DNA of 32,211 nucleotides from NCBI GenBank assembly GCA_014730345.1, contig WJIJ01000018.1, positions 1 to 32,211 of the forward strand. Reading direction: 5' to 3'. Positions 8,176-18,593 of this stretch are shown one piece after another. This DNA comes from Candidatus Zixiibacteriota bacterium (GTDB lineage Bacteria > Zixibacteria > MSB-5A5 > UM-FILTER-46-8). Under the pieces are notes generated by a model. The model saw only the letters and a list, made by a program, of their open reading frames with translations. It made no database searches and was not told where the DNA came from. Within the stretch, counting starts at the first letter, position 1, and every line of letters starts with the position of its first letter. A program made the position numbers and the translations under genes.

Positions 8176-9918
8176 TTATTGGATATACCCGAGGGTTTTA
8201 AGCCTGTAGCCTATATTCGAATCGCAGGGCTTTCCCCGCGGTTTATTTATTTCTGAATAATCCTTTGAAACGCTATCACCCACCGCTTCTTTTGTTCCGA
8301 AGTCAGGGATACCCAGCATCCTCAGCAGGGTGTTATTAATTCCTGCGGAACTATTCAAGTCATTTTGCGAAGCCAAAGATATGCCGGGGCTTTTAATAAT
8401 AACCCGCGCTCCCGGCCGGGGAAATGCGGAAATTTGGGGGGAGGGATAGATGAATCCCCCGGCGTTGATTATTATTCCATCCGCGTCGAATAAATCGACC
8501 GGTTTGACATCATCGCGCAACCTGATCAATATTACCTTAGCGGTTGAATCGGTAATCGTTACCTCCTCGAAGAGAGGATAACCATTCTCGTCAATAATGC
8601 CCCTTAAAAATTCCACCGCTTCATTGACTTTACGCTCGGAGATTGATTCCGGCAGAAGGCGGAAGGTGTATTCGGGGGTATTATGACCGGCGGGAAGAAG
8701 CGGCCAGGCATCCGGCGGACGCAGGATGACATCGAGTTTTTCCCTCAGGGCGACATTGATGTCGTTAGACATATCCGATGGATTGAGCCGCAGGCTTATG
8801 GGGTGCCCCCGGTATTCCATGGTGAACCCCGAAAGGGTAGAATCTTCCGGGGGGAACGCAAACCGGGTCGCGGGCACAAGCTGGTATCCGGAAAACAGGA
8901 CAATATTCCGGTTGCGGGAGACCGTTTTTAAAACTTCACCAACCCATTCATCGATATATTCGTAACAACGCTCAATCACCAATCCGAAGCGTTCCATCTC
9001 GGTGGGAGTGATGTTGAATCCCCGCGCATAATGATAACGCATAAAACATTTCTGGGCGACTTCCATTGTACCCGAACGAATGGCGATAAAATCGGGCATG
9101 TCGTAATTATCATCGATTAACCGCAGTATATCGAGAATCTTGCGGTCCTTGCGCAATTCCCATGAAAGCAAACGCAGGCATCTTTCCAACCGCTCCGGAC
9201 CAGGGTCAACATTTCCTTCAACAAGTTTATCGCAGTTTTTCTCACTCAGCGGATAGCGTAAAAATCGGTTCAATGCTTCCAGATCGGTTTTCTCCATCTC
9301 TGTTTTAGGCGCGAAAAAGTCGGCTATTTGCACATCAAGTCCTTCCCTGCCGGCGAGTATGCCCTTTTGTTCCATATATACCCGGAACTCGTCGGGATGA
9401 ACAGCTTCATCCGAGCACAGCAGGAACTTCTCGGTTATAATAACCGAGTTGGATTGGGGCGCGGGATGGGTCAGGGGAATATTAATAAAAAGGGAATTAA
9501 TATCGTGGCTGTCGAGAATTTTCCAGAGCGGTTGCCCATGTAAATCCTCCCAGCCACCGCTTATAAATCCCCTCGATGATTCGGTTCCCCACCAATCGGA
9601 GGCGACTCCGGCTTGAAAATATCGTTTGCCGGTCAGAATTTCAGCGGCGGCCTGCGCGTTGGCAACGCATCCGTTTTCTTCTGATTCCATTTCGAATTTA
9701 TATCCGGAGCCGATCAGTTTTTCAATATTGGGCATCCTTCCCTGGGAAACCATCTCGTTGAATATGCCGCTGTTTAAAGGTCCAATGTCCACAACCAGAA
9801 CCCTTTTGGATTCATCCCGTTGATTGGCTTTGAAGATAGATGGTTTTTTTGATACTTTCTCCGTAGAGCAGCCAAAAGTAAACACAGCGAAGAAGAATAT
9901 CAGGAGAAGTTTCAGCAT
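8176..9918 (-). CDS. Predicted lipoprotein of the alkaline phosphatase / type I phosphodiesterase superfamily; appears catalytically degenerate
   Basis: Start at internal ATG 9918: MLKLLLIFFFAVFTFGC lipobox. 'RVLVVDIGPLNSGIFNEMVSQGRMPNIEKLIGSG' and '...EILTGKRYFQAGV' match the superfamily N-terminus. The usual Thr nucleophile, D..xH and DHG motifs are not seen. Confidence 0.6.
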   Translation of the reverse strand: MLKLLLIFFFAVFTFGCSTEKVSKKPSIFKANQRDESKRVLVVDIGPLNSGIFNEMVSQGRMPNIEKLIGSGYKFEMESEENGCVANAQAAAEILTGKRYFQAGVASDWWGTESSRGFISGGWEDLHGQPLWKILDSHDINSLFINIPLTHPAPQSNSVIITEKFLLCSDEAVHPDEFRVYMEQKGILAGREGLDVQIADFFAPKTEMEKTDLEALNRFLRYPLSEKNCDKLVEGNVDPGPERLERCLRLLSWELRKDRKILDILRLIDDNYDMPDFIAIRSGTMEVAQKCFMRYHYARGFNITPTEMERFGLVIERCYEYIDEWVGEVLKTVSRNRNIVLFSGYQLVPATRFAFPPEDSTLSGFTMEYRGHPISLRLNPSDMSNDINVALREKLDVILRPPDAWPLLPAGHNTPEYTFRLLPESISERKVNEAVEFLRGIIDENGYPLFEEVTITDSTAKVILIRLRDDVKPVDLFDADGIIINAGGFIYPSPQISAFPRPGARVIIKSPGISLASQNDLNSSAGINNTLLRMLGIPDFGTKEAVGDSVSKDYSEINKPRGKPCDSNIGYRLKTLGYIQ

Positions 9919-10070
9919 TAATTCCTCAAATTTAAGCGGCATGGGTGATTAAGTAGACTATAGCCTTTGGCAATATTTCTTTCTATCAGCGCGAAATTTC
10001 ATTACTACATACACGATATAAATAATAAGGTCAAGGCGAAAAAAGGTTTGCCAATGAATCCAAAAAAGTC

Positions 10071-10099
10071 TTGATTTGGTCAAAACGATTCTTTACTAT
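10071..10099 (+). promoter_or_regulatory. Sigma70-like promoter upstream of the small membrane protein gene
   Basis: TTGATT-N17-TACTAT about 33 bp upstream of the ATG at 10132. Confidence 0.4.
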
Positions 10100-10131
10100 G
10101 CAAAATTGTAATATAATTCGAGGTATGAATA

Positions 10132-10383
10132 ATGGCTACTAAAACAAAACAGACGGCCCGGAAATCTGACGATTCGATAGGTTTTACGTCCGCAAATTAT
10201 ATTCTTTTCGCTATCGGTATCGTGGTCATAGTAATCGGCTTTATTTCCCTGAGAATGGGTTCTATCACGCTCGCGCCGATTCTCCTGGTTTTTGGCTACT
10301 GCGTAGTTATTCCCACGGCGATTATGTACCGCGGTAAAAAGGAAGATTCCGCCGGAGCCGCTAAAAGCGATGCTGAAGCGTAA
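10132..10383 (+). CDS. Small two-helix membrane protein, DUF3098-like
   Basis: 83 aa: 'FTSANYILFAIGIVVIVIGFISLRMGSITLAPILLVFGYCVVIPTAIMY' (two TM segments with NY...GF...APILLVFGY pattern). Confidence 0.65.
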   Translation: MATKTKQTARKSDDSIGFTSANYILFAIGIVVIVIGFISLRMGSITLAPILLVFGYCVVIPTAIMYRGKKEDSAGAAKSDAEA

Positions 10384-10419
10384 CAGCGTTTTCGGCTGTC
10401 CCATCTGAGCGATTCACCG

Positions 10420-11565
10420 ATGAATATCAATGTCTTATTTCTAACCTCCGGGCTTTTTATCGGAGGCGAAGAAACCCAGAACCTGCAGAGCTTTACCCGT
10501 ATGCGGGAATACGGTATTCATTTCACTATCGCTACCACCAAAGATGCCGGGCCTTTTGCCGAACCTTTCCGCGAAAACGGCTTTGAGATTTTCCCCGACA
10601 TTCTCAAGAGCAGGTTCGATGTTTCCGGCATCGGTAGAATAAGGGAGTTAATAAAGGAAAAGGGCATCGATATAATGTGCACAGGTGGATTCGGCGACGC
10701 TTTATTCTTCGGGCGGGTCGCCGGTAAAATATCCGGTTGCAAAGCTATCGTGAACACCTTTTACCACTTCGGCAGGCTCGACCGGGAGAATGCCAAAATT
10801 GAGCTTGTGAACAACTTGATTCATTCCTTTACCACAGTATTTAAAACATCTTCGCTGGCATTGAGAGATTACCTTATCGATGAGATGGCCTATCCGCCCG
10901 ATAAGGTGGTAGCGGTGCACGATGGTATCGACACCACGAGATTTTCCCCGAAAAAACCGGACTCGTCAAAATACGCTGAATTGAGGCTAACCGAGAGCCG
11001 GCCCATAGTTGGAATCGTGGCATCGCTGTATCCATTTAAAGGACCCGATGTTTTCGCCGAAGCCGCGGCGATTGTTCACAAACAAGCGCCGGAAGCTGTT
11101 TTCGTTATGGTCGGCGAGGGCGACCAGCGCCCGAAAATCGAATCTATAATTGCTGAGAACGGTCTGGAGGATGTGGTTCATCTTCTTGGATACCGCAAAG
11201 ATGTCCCGGAGATTCTGCCGACTTTCGATATCTCCGTGCTGGCATCGGACACCGAAGCTTTTCCCAACACCCTGCTGGAGGCGTCGGCATGCGGTAAACC
11301 GATTGTATCAACGGCGGTAGGCGGAGCGCCGGAGATAGTAGTTGACGGATATAATGGTTTCCTGGTACCGCCAAGGGAACCGAGAGCTATGGCCGATAAG
11401 ATTATAAAACTCCTGGATAACATAGACCTGAGGAAACAAATGGCCGAAAACTCCCTTAAAAGAGTGCGCGAAAAGTTCTCTATCGAACATAAAGTCGAGG
11501 TTTTCAGCCGTTTCTTTGAACAGCTTTACCGGGGCGAAGATATTCCCCCCGGGCTGTATGATTGA
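10420..11565 (+). CDS. Glycosyltransferase family 4
   Basis: 'GIDTTRFSP', 'VGIVASLYPFKGPDVFAEAAAIV', 'VGEGDQRPKIE', 'LLGYRKDVPEILPTFDISVLASDTEAFPNTLLEASACGKPIVSTAVGGAPEIVVDGYNGFLVPP'. Confidence 0.92.
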   Translation: MNINVLFLTSGLFIGGEETQNLQSFTRMREYGIHFTIATTKDAGPFAEPFRENGFEIFPDILKSRFDVSGIGRIRELIKEKGIDIMCTGGFGDALFFGRVAGKISGCKAIVNTFYHFGRLDRENAKIELVNNLIHSFTTVFKTSSLALRDYLIDEMAYPPDKVVAVHDGIDTTRFSPKKPDSSKYAELRLTESRPIVGIVASLYPFKGPDVFAEAAAIVHKQAPEAVFVMVGEGDQRPKIESIIAENGLEDVVHLLGYRKDVPEILPTFDISVLASDTEAFPNTLLEASACGKPIVSTAVGGAPEIVVDGYNGFLVPPREPRAMADKIIKLLDNIDLRKQMAENSLKRVREKFSIEHKVEVFSRFFEQLYRGEDIPPGLYD

Positions 11566-11567
11566 TT

Positions 11568-12479
11568 ATGAGTGATGTTTTCATCAGCATAATTATACCG
11601 GCATTCAAATCCGAAGCCACTATCGGCGACCTCATGCAATCCACCGCCGCTTTAAACGCCGAGATACCCCATGAGGTAATCGTCGTGGACAGCTCTCCCG
11701 ATGAAATCACCGCCGGTATCGTACGGCAATACGAACATGTGAACTTAATCAGGACCGAAGGACGGCTTACGCCGGGGCAGGCGAGAAACCTCGGGGCCGA
11801 AAAATCCTACGGGCAATACTTCGCTTTCATTGATTCCGATACTGAGATAAAGGCCGACTACCTCGACCATCTTAAGGAAACGATCGAGATGGGATACGAT
11901 TTCATCGCCGGGGCTATAGGCAACTCGCCTAAAAATGACACCGCGTTAAGCGTGGCGGAGTATTACTACGAATTCAACGAACATTCGCCGTACCAGCCGG
12001 AGAAAGAGATATGGTTCGCCGGGTCATGCAACCTCATCTGCCGGAGAGACCTCTTCTTTAAAGCCGGAGGATTTCTCCCCCACCGCGGTTCCGAGGATGT
12101 AATGCTCTCCATGAAAATCAAGGAGATGCAAAAGAAAATCTATTTCAACCCGAGGGTGGTCGTTTATCACCGGAACCGGAAATCTTTAAAAAAGATCAGG
12201 ATCAATACTGTTATGCTCGGTAAGTTCATCGCCATGTTCCGCAAGCAGGGATTGATGCCCTCCTACGGAATCGTTGACAAACCGTTGATATGCTGGCTTA
12301 TTATCCCCCTGTTCGCTCTCATTAAAATCTACCGCACGTTGAAGAGAGTCCTGACTTCAAAAGACCCCCGCAAATTCGAATTAGTAAAATATTTCCCAGC
12401 TTATCTTCTGATTATCGCATTCTGGGCAACCGGTTTCTACATCGGAGCATACGGCAAAAATCTGGATATCACCCGCTAA
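11568..12479 (+). CDS. Glycosyltransferase family 2, membrane-associated
   Basis: 'VFISIIIPAFKSEATIGDLMQS...HEVIVVDSSPDE...LTPGQARNLGAEKSYGQYFAFIDSDTEI' and C-terminal hydrophobic segments. ATG at 11568, just after the GT4 stop. Confidence 0.88.
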   Translation: MSDVFISIIIPAFKSEATIGDLMQSTAALNAEIPHEVIVVDSSPDEITAGIVRQYEHVNLIRTEGRLTPGQARNLGAEKSYGQYFAFIDSDTEIKADYLDHLKETIEMGYDFIAGAIGNSPKNDTALSVAEYYYEFNEHSPYQPEKEIWFAGSCNLICRRDLFFKAGGFLPHRGSEDVMLSMKIKEMQKKIYFNPRVVVYHRNRKSLKKIRINTVMLGKFIAMFRKQGLMPSYGIVDKPLICWLIIPLFALIKIYRTLKRVLTSKDPRKFELVKYFPAYLLIIAFWATGFYIGAYGKNLDITR

Positions 12480-12480
12480 A

Positions 12481-14073
12481 TTATTTCAGCAATACCAGTT
12501 TTTTGGTTTCGGAGCGGCCTTCAACCATCAATCGGCAGAAATATACTCCGCTGATCTGACCCGACGCGTTCCAACGATATGTGTATCTACCCGCCGAAAG
12601 GTATTGATCCACGATTACCGTAACCTCCTGCCCGAGGATATTGTAAATCGTTAAATTCACCTCGGCATCCACCGGCAAATCAAGCTCGATAACGGAGACT
12701 TCGTTAAAAGGGCTGGGGAATAATCCGATCATGTCATTCCAGATTCCGGTGGGCGGTTTGGGTTCCACCGCGGTTCTCTGAACTGAGTTATACGCGTTAA
12801 TTCTTTTGGGATCATCGTAATATGGATTCTGCTGGCTGATGTCATCGGCTCCATCGATAATAACCCGGGCTACCTCCAAACCGGTAAGGCTTGTATCTAC
12901 CGCCTTAACCAATGCCATAACTCCCGCTGTGAGGGACGACGAGAAGGAAGCTCCGGACATGTAGGTGAAGTTACCGCCATGGGTGGAAACCAGAACATTT
13001 ACTCCCGGGGCCCATACATCGACCGAGCAGGGATTGCTGTCGGCGTAGTATATAATATCGTTTTCATCGGTGGGAGCCACACAGAGGACATTATTGTACG
13101 CGCATGGATAAATAGGCTGATTCGGCTGGCCGTCGCCGCCGGAGGCGACCACGATCGCTCCATCCTCGGCAATAGCGTTTACCAAATCCTGAAAAGACTG
13201 GCTGTAAGAGGAAGTTCCCCAACTGCAGTTGATAAAATGCGCCCCGTTTTCCGCCGCGTATATCATCCCCGTAATGTGGTTCATCATATTACCGGCGCGG
13301 AAAACTTTTACCGTCATAATTTTGGCCGAAAAGCCGGCAGAGGCCCCGCCGAAATCGTTATCGGTTACCATGGAAGCCATGCCTGCCACGGAAGTCCCAT
13401 GGAAAATACTCTCCTCCTGCGGGGACGGATCTCCAAATCCGAAGTCGTAGCCGATAACATCGTCAACAAAGCCGTTGCCGTCGTCATCCGCGTTGTTTAA
13501 GTCGCCTCCCTGTTCTTCGGGGTAATTTTCGAATGTCCCGTTGTTATTAATATCTTCCGGTTCGTTTATCCACAGATTATCTTCAAACTCCGGCAGCTCA
13601 TAATTCAACCCGGTATCTATAATAGCGATTATGGATGATTCTGTCTGCTCTCCGCGAACTATATCCCAGGCGAGGTTGCACTCGATGTGCGGGAGATACC
13701 ACTGGTCTCCATAACGGGGGTCATCGGGTTCATACATAAGTTCGGCGGAAGGTATTGGTTCTGCGTAGACCACTCCCGGTATATCGCCTAATCTCCCGCA
13801 TAACTCATGACTTATACTGACTGATTCGAACCCGGCGTAATAAAGATTCTTTACGTATTCACGGAGGGCGGGTTTGGTTATCCTGTGGGGGTATACAGGC
13901 GATAATGAAACAAATCTGCCGCCATACATATCAGTTATTGTTTGAGATACTTCGCGGGCATCGGTACCGGGATTCAGTTTTAACACCGCTTTCGATTCCG
14001 CATCCGCCTGTGTGTTAAAACTAAACAAAAACAGAAATAATACGGCCCAAAGGCATATCTTTGACTTACTCAT
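12481..14073 (-). CDS. Secreted subtilisin-like (S8) serine peptidase with T9SS type A C-terminal sorting domain
   Basis: Signal peptide; 'IIAIIDTGLNYELPEF' (Asp), 'FHGTSVAGMAS' (His), 'MSGASFSSSLTAGVMALV' (Ser). C-terminal 'LFPSPFNEVSVIELDLP...LTIYNILGQEV...SGVYFCRLMVEGRSETKKLVLLK'. Confidence 0.92.
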   Translation of the reverse strand: MSKSKICLWAVLFLFLFSFNTQADAESKAVLKLNPGTDAREVSQTITDMYGGRFVSLSPVYPHRITKPALREYVKNLYYAGFESVSISHELCGRLGDIPGVVYAEPIPSAELMYEPDDPRYGDQWYLPHIECNLAWDIVRGEQTESSIIAIIDTGLNYELPEFEDNLWINEPEDINNNGTFENYPEEQGGDLNNADDDGNGFVDDVIGYDFGFGDPSPQEESIFHGTSVAGMASMVTDNDFGGASAGFSAKIMTVKVFRAGNMMNHITGMIYAAENGAHFINCSWGTSSYSQSFQDLVNAIAEDGAIVVASGGDGQPNQPIYPCAYNNVLCVAPTDENDIIYYADSNPCSVDVWAPGVNVLVSTHGGNFTYMSGASFSSSLTAGVMALVKAVDTSLTGLEVARVIIDGADDISQQNPYYDDPKRINAYNSVQRTAVEPKPPTGIWNDMIGLFPSPFNEVSVIELDLPVDAEVNLTIYNILGQEVTVIVDQYLSAGRYTYRWNASGQISGVYFCRLMVEGRSETKKLVLLK

Positions 14074-14194
14074 ATTACCTCCACCAACAGCCCTGGAAAA
14101 GATATAGTTTTGACTGCATGTTCGTACCTCAATTGGACGTTAAATTCTAACGAACAATTAAAATATATGCTTTTACGTATAAAAAGTCAACCGG

Positions 14195-14941
14195 CTATTT
14201 TCCCTTTGCCAGCGCCCGCATATACTCGCGGTTCATCTTAGCGATGAACTTGACCGGAATCTCTTTCGGGCACGCCGCTTCGCATTCATAAAAATTGGTA
14301 CAGTTGCCAAAACCCTCAGCGTCCATCTGGGCAATCATCCCCCGCGCGCGTCGTTCCCGCTCAGCCTGACCCTGGGGCAAACTTGCCAGCTGTGAAATTT
14401 TCGCGGAGACAAATAACATCGCCGACGCGTTCGGACATGCGGCGACACACGCCCCGCACCCTATACAGGCGGCGGCATCCATCGCCGTATCGGCGGCCTC
14501 CTTGGATATCGGGATCGAGTTGGCGTCCTGGGCGCTTCCGGTATTGACCGAAACGAATCCCCCGGCCTGCATTATCCGGTCGAACGCGCTCCGGTCAACT
14601 ATCAGATCCCTGACCACCGGGAACGCCTTGGCCCGCCAGGGTTCTATATAAATGGAATCGCCGTCTTTGAAATGGCGCATGTGAAGCTGGCAAACCGTGG
14701 TGCCTGTCTCATGGCCATGGGGCCTGCCGTTGACCACCAGCGAGCATGTTCCGCAGATACCTTCTCTGCAGTCATGGTCAAATGCTATAGGTTCAATCCC
14801 CTGTTGGGCCAAATCTTCGTTTACCACATCGAGCATTTCCAGGAAGGACATGTGTTCATTAATATCCTTAGCCGCGTATTTCTCCATCCTGCCTTTATCG
14901 TTGGCGTCCTTCTGGCGCCATACATATAATGTCAAATTCAT
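14195..14941 (-). CDS. sdhB: Succinate dehydrogenase / fumarate reductase iron-sulfur subunit
   Basis: '[15 protein letters not shown]' [2Fe-2S] motif, '[15 protein letters not shown]' and '[28 protein letters not shown]'. Confidence 0.95.
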   Translation of the reverse strand: MNLTLYVWRQKDANDKGRMEKYAAKDINEHMSFLEMLDVVNEDLAQQGIEPIAFDHDCREGICGTCSLVVNGRPHGHETGTTVCQLHMRHFKDGDSIYIEPWRAKAFPVVRDLIVDRSAFDRIMQAGGFVSVNTGSAQDANSIPISKEAADTAMDAAACIGCGACVAACPNASAMLFVSAKISQLASLPQGQAERERRARGMIAQMDAEGFGNCTNFYECEAACPKEIPVKFIAKMNREYMRALAKGK

Positions 14942-16854
14942 TATTTATAACTCCTTGTTGCCAGTTGGACGTTTTCGAATTCGAGGGATTCCTTGTGGAG
15001 GTTAGGTTTTTTGCCCACCCCGGTGAACTCCCACGCGGACACGAAACTGAAGTTTTCATCATCACGTTTGGCTTCGCCCTCCTCGGTCTGGTATTCCTCG
15101 CGGAAATGCGCCCCGCATGATTCCTCGCGGGTCAGGGCGTCGTAAATCATTATCTCCGCGAACTCGAGGAAATCGGCCACGCGCCCCGCAAGCTCCAGTG
15201 TCTGGTTAAGGTTTTTATCATTACCCAGAACAAGCAGGTTCTCCCAAAATTCCTCCCGCAATGCCGGTATCTTCTCCAGTGCTTTCTTCAATCCCTGCTC
15301 ATTGCGGTTCATTCCGCAATGTTCCCACATTATCTTCCCCAACTCCCGGTGAAAAGAGTCCGGGGTACGCTTTCCGTTGATGGAGAGGTATTTCCTGGTT
15401 CTTTCCTCGACCTCTTTTTCAACGTTGGCGAACTCCTTATGAGATGCATCGACATCCGAGTTCCCGGCCCGGGCGAAATAATCGCCGATCGTGTATGGTA
15501 TCACGAAATAGCCATCAGCCAAGCCCTGCATCAAAGCGCTGGCTCCCAAACGGTTAGCTCCGTGGTCGGAGAAATTCGCCTCGCCGAGTACGAACAGGCC
15601 CGGTATGGTGCTCTCCAGGTTGTAATCCACCCACAGACCGCCCATGGTATAATGGGATGCCGGGTAGATGCGCATAGGCACTTCGTAAGGGTCCTCGCCG
15701 GTTATGCGTTCATACATCTGGAAAAGATTTCCGTAACGGTCACGGATAGCATCCTTGCCCAGACGATTGATGGCGTCGCGGAAATCGAGATAAACGCCGA
15801 CCCCGGTCGGACCTATGCCGCGCCCTTCATCGACAACTTCCTTGGCGCTCCTCGATGAGATGTCCCTCGGCGCTAAGTTGCCGAAACTTGGATATTTACG
15901 CTCGAGATAATAATCCCGCTCTTCCTCAGGGATATCGTTGGGATGGCGGTTGTCATCTTTCTTTTTTGGCACCCAGATACGGCCGTCATTGCGCAATGAT
16001 TCGGACATGAGCGTCAGTTTGGATTGATAATCGCCGCTCTGGGGGATACAAGTCGGGTGGATCTGGGTGAAACATGGATTGGCGAAAAACGCTCCCTTTT
16101 TATATGCCCGATACGCGGCGGTAACGTTGCAACCTTTGGCATTTGTTGAAAGGTAGAAAACATTGCCGTAACCGCCGGTAGCCAGTATTACAGCATCGGC
16201 GCTATGGGAACTTATTTCCCCGGTTACCATGTCACGAACAACGATTCCCCGGGCGCGGTTATCGACGACCACCAGGTCCAGCATCTCCGTCCGCGGATAC
16301 ATAGCAACTTTCCCGGCGGCAATCTGTCTGCACAATGCCGAGTACGCGCCCAAAAGCAACTGCTGTCCGGTCTGGCCGCGGGCGTAGAAAGTACGCGATA
16401 CCTGGGCTCCTCCGAAGGAGCGGTTCGCGAGAGTACCGCCGTACTCGCGGGCAAATGGTACTCCCTGGGCTACGCACTGGTCGATGATAGCGGTGCTCAC
16501 CTGGGCCAAACGGTAGACATTGGCTTCACGTGAACGGAAATCACCGCCCTTGACCGTATCATAAAAAAGCCTGTATATAGAATCGCCGTCGTTCTGGTAG
16601 TTTTTGGCGGCGTTTATTCCCCCTTGCGCGGCAATACTATGCGCCCGCCGGGGAGTATCCTGGTAGCAAAAAGCCTTTACATTATACCCCAATTCAGCCA
16701 TAGAAGCCGCCGCGGAAGCTCCCGCCAACCCGGTGCCGACTATTATCGCTGAATATTTGCGTTTATTGGCCGGATTTACAAGCTTCATCTGGAAACGGTG
16801 GTTATCCCATTTATCCGCTATTGGTCCCGAAGGTACTTTAGATTCCAGTGTCAT
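14941..16854 (-). CDS. sdhA: Succinate dehydrogenase / fumarate reductase flavoprotein subunit
   Basis: '[21 protein letters not shown]', flavinylation motif '[15 protein letters not shown]', 'HPTCIPQSG', '[27 protein letters not shown]', '[24 protein letters not shown]'. Start at internal ATG 16854 avoids overlap with sdhC. Confidence 0.95.
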   Translation of the reverse strand: MTLESKVPSGPIADKWDNHRFQMKLVNPANKRKYSAIIVGTGLAGASAAASMAELGYNVKAFCYQDTPRRAHSIAAQGGINAAKNYQNDGDSIYRLFYDTVKGGDFRSREANVYRLAQVSTAIIDQCVAQGVPFAREYGGTLANRSFGGAQVSRTFYARGQTGQQLLLGAYSALCRQIAAGKVAMYPRTEMLDLVVVDNRARGIVVRDMVTGEISSHSADAVILATGGYGNVFYLSTNAKGCNVTAAYRAYKKGAFFANPCFTQIHPTCIPQSGDYQSKLTLMSESLRNDGRIWVPKKKDDNRHPNDIPEEERDYYLERKYPSFGNLAPRDISSRSAKEVVDEGRGIGPTGVGVYLDFRDAINRLGKDAIRDRYGNLFQMYERITGEDPYEVPMRIYPASHYTMGGLWVDYNLESTIPGLFVLGEANFSDHGANRLGASALMQGLADGYFVIPYTIGDYFARAGNSDVDASHKEFANVEKEVEERTRKYLSINGKRTPDSFHRELGKIMWEHCGMNRNEQGLKKALEKIPALREEFWENLLVLGNDKNLNQTLELAGRVADFLEFAEIMIYDALTREESCGAHFREEYQTEEGEAKRDDENFSFVSAWEFTGVGKKPNLHKESLEFENVQLATRSYK

Positions 16855-16855
16855 A

Positions 16856-17584
16856 CTACATCCCTCCTTTCGGGAGCCGGACAATTCCAGCCATAATTGC
16901 TACAGGTATGGAAACATAGCCCAAAAATATAATCAAGGCGAACAACCTGCCGATTACCCTTTCCTTATTCCGCAGATTGGGATGAATCAAGCCGATGGTT
17001 TGGAAAAGGCTGGGCAGGGCGTGGCTAAGGTGAAATGCCAGGAACCCCATGGATATTATGTATAATATTGAGACCCAGGCATGCTGGAAGCCCACAACAA
17101 CCATCGTATAAGCGTCATGCCTGCCCAACGCGTCTTCGAGATGGGCGTATTCGGGATAAACAACGTGGGCTGTGAAATGAGCTATATGGAAAACCACAAA
17201 GGCTAAAAGCGCCAGCCCGCTCCATATCATTGTCCGGGCGGTGTATGTAGTCTGGCTGGGGTTGAATTTTTTATAACTTACACCTCGAGCGCCGCTATTT
17301 TCGAAATACAGCTTAATCCCGTAGAAAATATGGATTGCAAAAAACGTGAATATGAGTACCCTCTCTATCCAAAGTAGCTCTCCCAGTCCCTGGAGAAATG
17401 CCGCGTAGGCATTGAACTGCTCCTGTCCGATGAAAATTTGCATATTTCCCATGAGATGCCCGATAATGAACAGGATGAAAGAGGCTCCCGTAACCGCCAT
17501 AACTACCTTCATGCCGATAGAAATGTTCGCGAGGGGAACCGAGGCATCTCCCGAGTAAACCTTCTTTGCCGCGGTTGCGTTCAT
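16856..17584 (-). CDS. sdhC: Succinate dehydrogenase cytochrome b558-type membrane subunit
   Basis: Five-helix hydrophobic protein: '[32 protein letters not shown]', '[27 protein letters not shown]', '[17 protein letters not shown]', '[20 protein letters not shown]'. Adjacent to sdhA. Confidence 0.88.
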   Translation of the reverse strand: MNATAAKKVYSGDASVPLANISIGMKVVMAVTGASFILFIIGHLMGNMQIFIGQEQFNAYAAFLQGLGELLWIERVLIFTFFAIHIFYGIKLYFENSGARGVSYKKFNPSQTTYTARTMIWSGLALLAFVVFHIAHFTAHVVYPEYAHLEDALGRHDAYTMVVVGFQHAWVSILYIISMGFLAFHLSHALPSLFQTIGLIHPNLRNKERVIGRLFALIIFLGYVSIPVAIMAGIVRLPKGGM

Positions 17585-17827
17585 GTGATCAACCTTTCAT
17601 AAAGTTATTTAAATCAGTAAGATATTCATCTGGTCTTAAAAATAATATATGGATATTGGAAATTGTTTTCAATAAAAAATTGGACATTGGGAACCAACAT
17701 AGTCTATATTCGGTTGCAACTTCTTTAATGCTGGTTTGCTCTAATAAACTGACCGGCGAAAACACGGGTTCACTTATGGAGCTTTGATGGTTCCACAATC
17801 ATTAACTTAATCACGGAGGATCTCAAA

Positions 17828-18370
17828 ATGAGAAAATTGTTATTGCTTGCTATTGTATTTGCACTCGCGATTCCTTCCGCCTCTTTAGCCAAGGACATGG
17901 AAGGTAAGTACGGTCTCGGTTACTTCATGCAGGATGCCCCCGTAGGCGCCCGTTATTGGGTAAACTCCAACATCGGTATTGATTTCGGAGTTGGCTTTGA
18001 ATCCCAGGACCAGGGTGATGAAAGCGCTACCAGCTTCTATGTCGAGCTTGGTGTGCCCTACGTGCTCATCGATACCGAAAGGGCTAACTTCATGCTCCGC
18101 CCGGGTTTCACCTACGGAAGCCTTGACGCGCGCCCTTATGGCATCAACTCTGACGAGAAATGGACCCAGATGACCATTACTCTTATGCCGGTAGCGGAGG
18201 TATTCTTCGGTGAACATTTCTCCCTGGAAGCGGGTCACGGAATTAAAATCAACATGCGTTCTTATCCGGATGATTCCGCTTTTGGCGCTCTTGCCGATGA
18301 ATCTTTCACCGATATCGAGACATTCGGCGCCAGCGTAACCTATCTTGGATTCCATTTTTACTTTAAGTAA
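17828..18370 (+). CDS. Secreted outer-membrane beta-barrel-like protein
   Basis: MRKLLLLAIVFALAIPSASLA signal peptide; alternating beta pattern and terminal aromatic 'VTYLGFHFYFK'. 'ggagg' RBS upstream. Confidence 0.75.
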   Translation: MRKLLLLAIVFALAIPSASLAKDMEGKYGLGYFMQDAPVGARYWVNSNIGIDFGVGFESQDQGDESATSFYVELGVPYVLIDTERANFMLRPGFTYGSLDARPYGINSDEKWTQMTITLMPVAEVFFGEHFSLEAGHGIKINMRSYPDDSAFGALADESFTDIETFGASVTYLGFHFYFK

Positions 18371-18423
18371 ACCGGAACCGATGATTTAGATTTCGGAGAT
18401 TTCCTCCGTAAATCTAACAATTT

Positions 18424-18468
18424 AAGGGCCGATGGATAGCGTAACCGCGCTAATCCTCGGCCTTTTTT
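18424..18468 (+). terminator. Rho-independent terminator of the beta-barrel gene
   Basis: ggccga...(agcg-taacc-gcgct)...tcggcctttttt; nested stem plus T6. Confidence 0.7.
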
Positions 18469-18593
18469 GTGAGGATATCTTAAAAATACTCCTGTCTGCC
18501 TCCTTCTTGTTTCATGCATTCAACGATTCTTATTATTCAATTGCATTTGAAGATTTATTTACATAAAATTATATAAACTAAACAGGAGGATGT

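Noticed and set aside
10420-11565. GT4 as BshA partner of the BshB1-like gene
   Set aside because: It lacks the BshA N-terminal pattern, lies about 20 kb away and pairs with a GT2, so it looks like a cell-surface glycan enzyme.
15319-15858. Forward ORF within sdhA
   Set aside because: Antisense shadow of a highly conserved flavoprotein gene.
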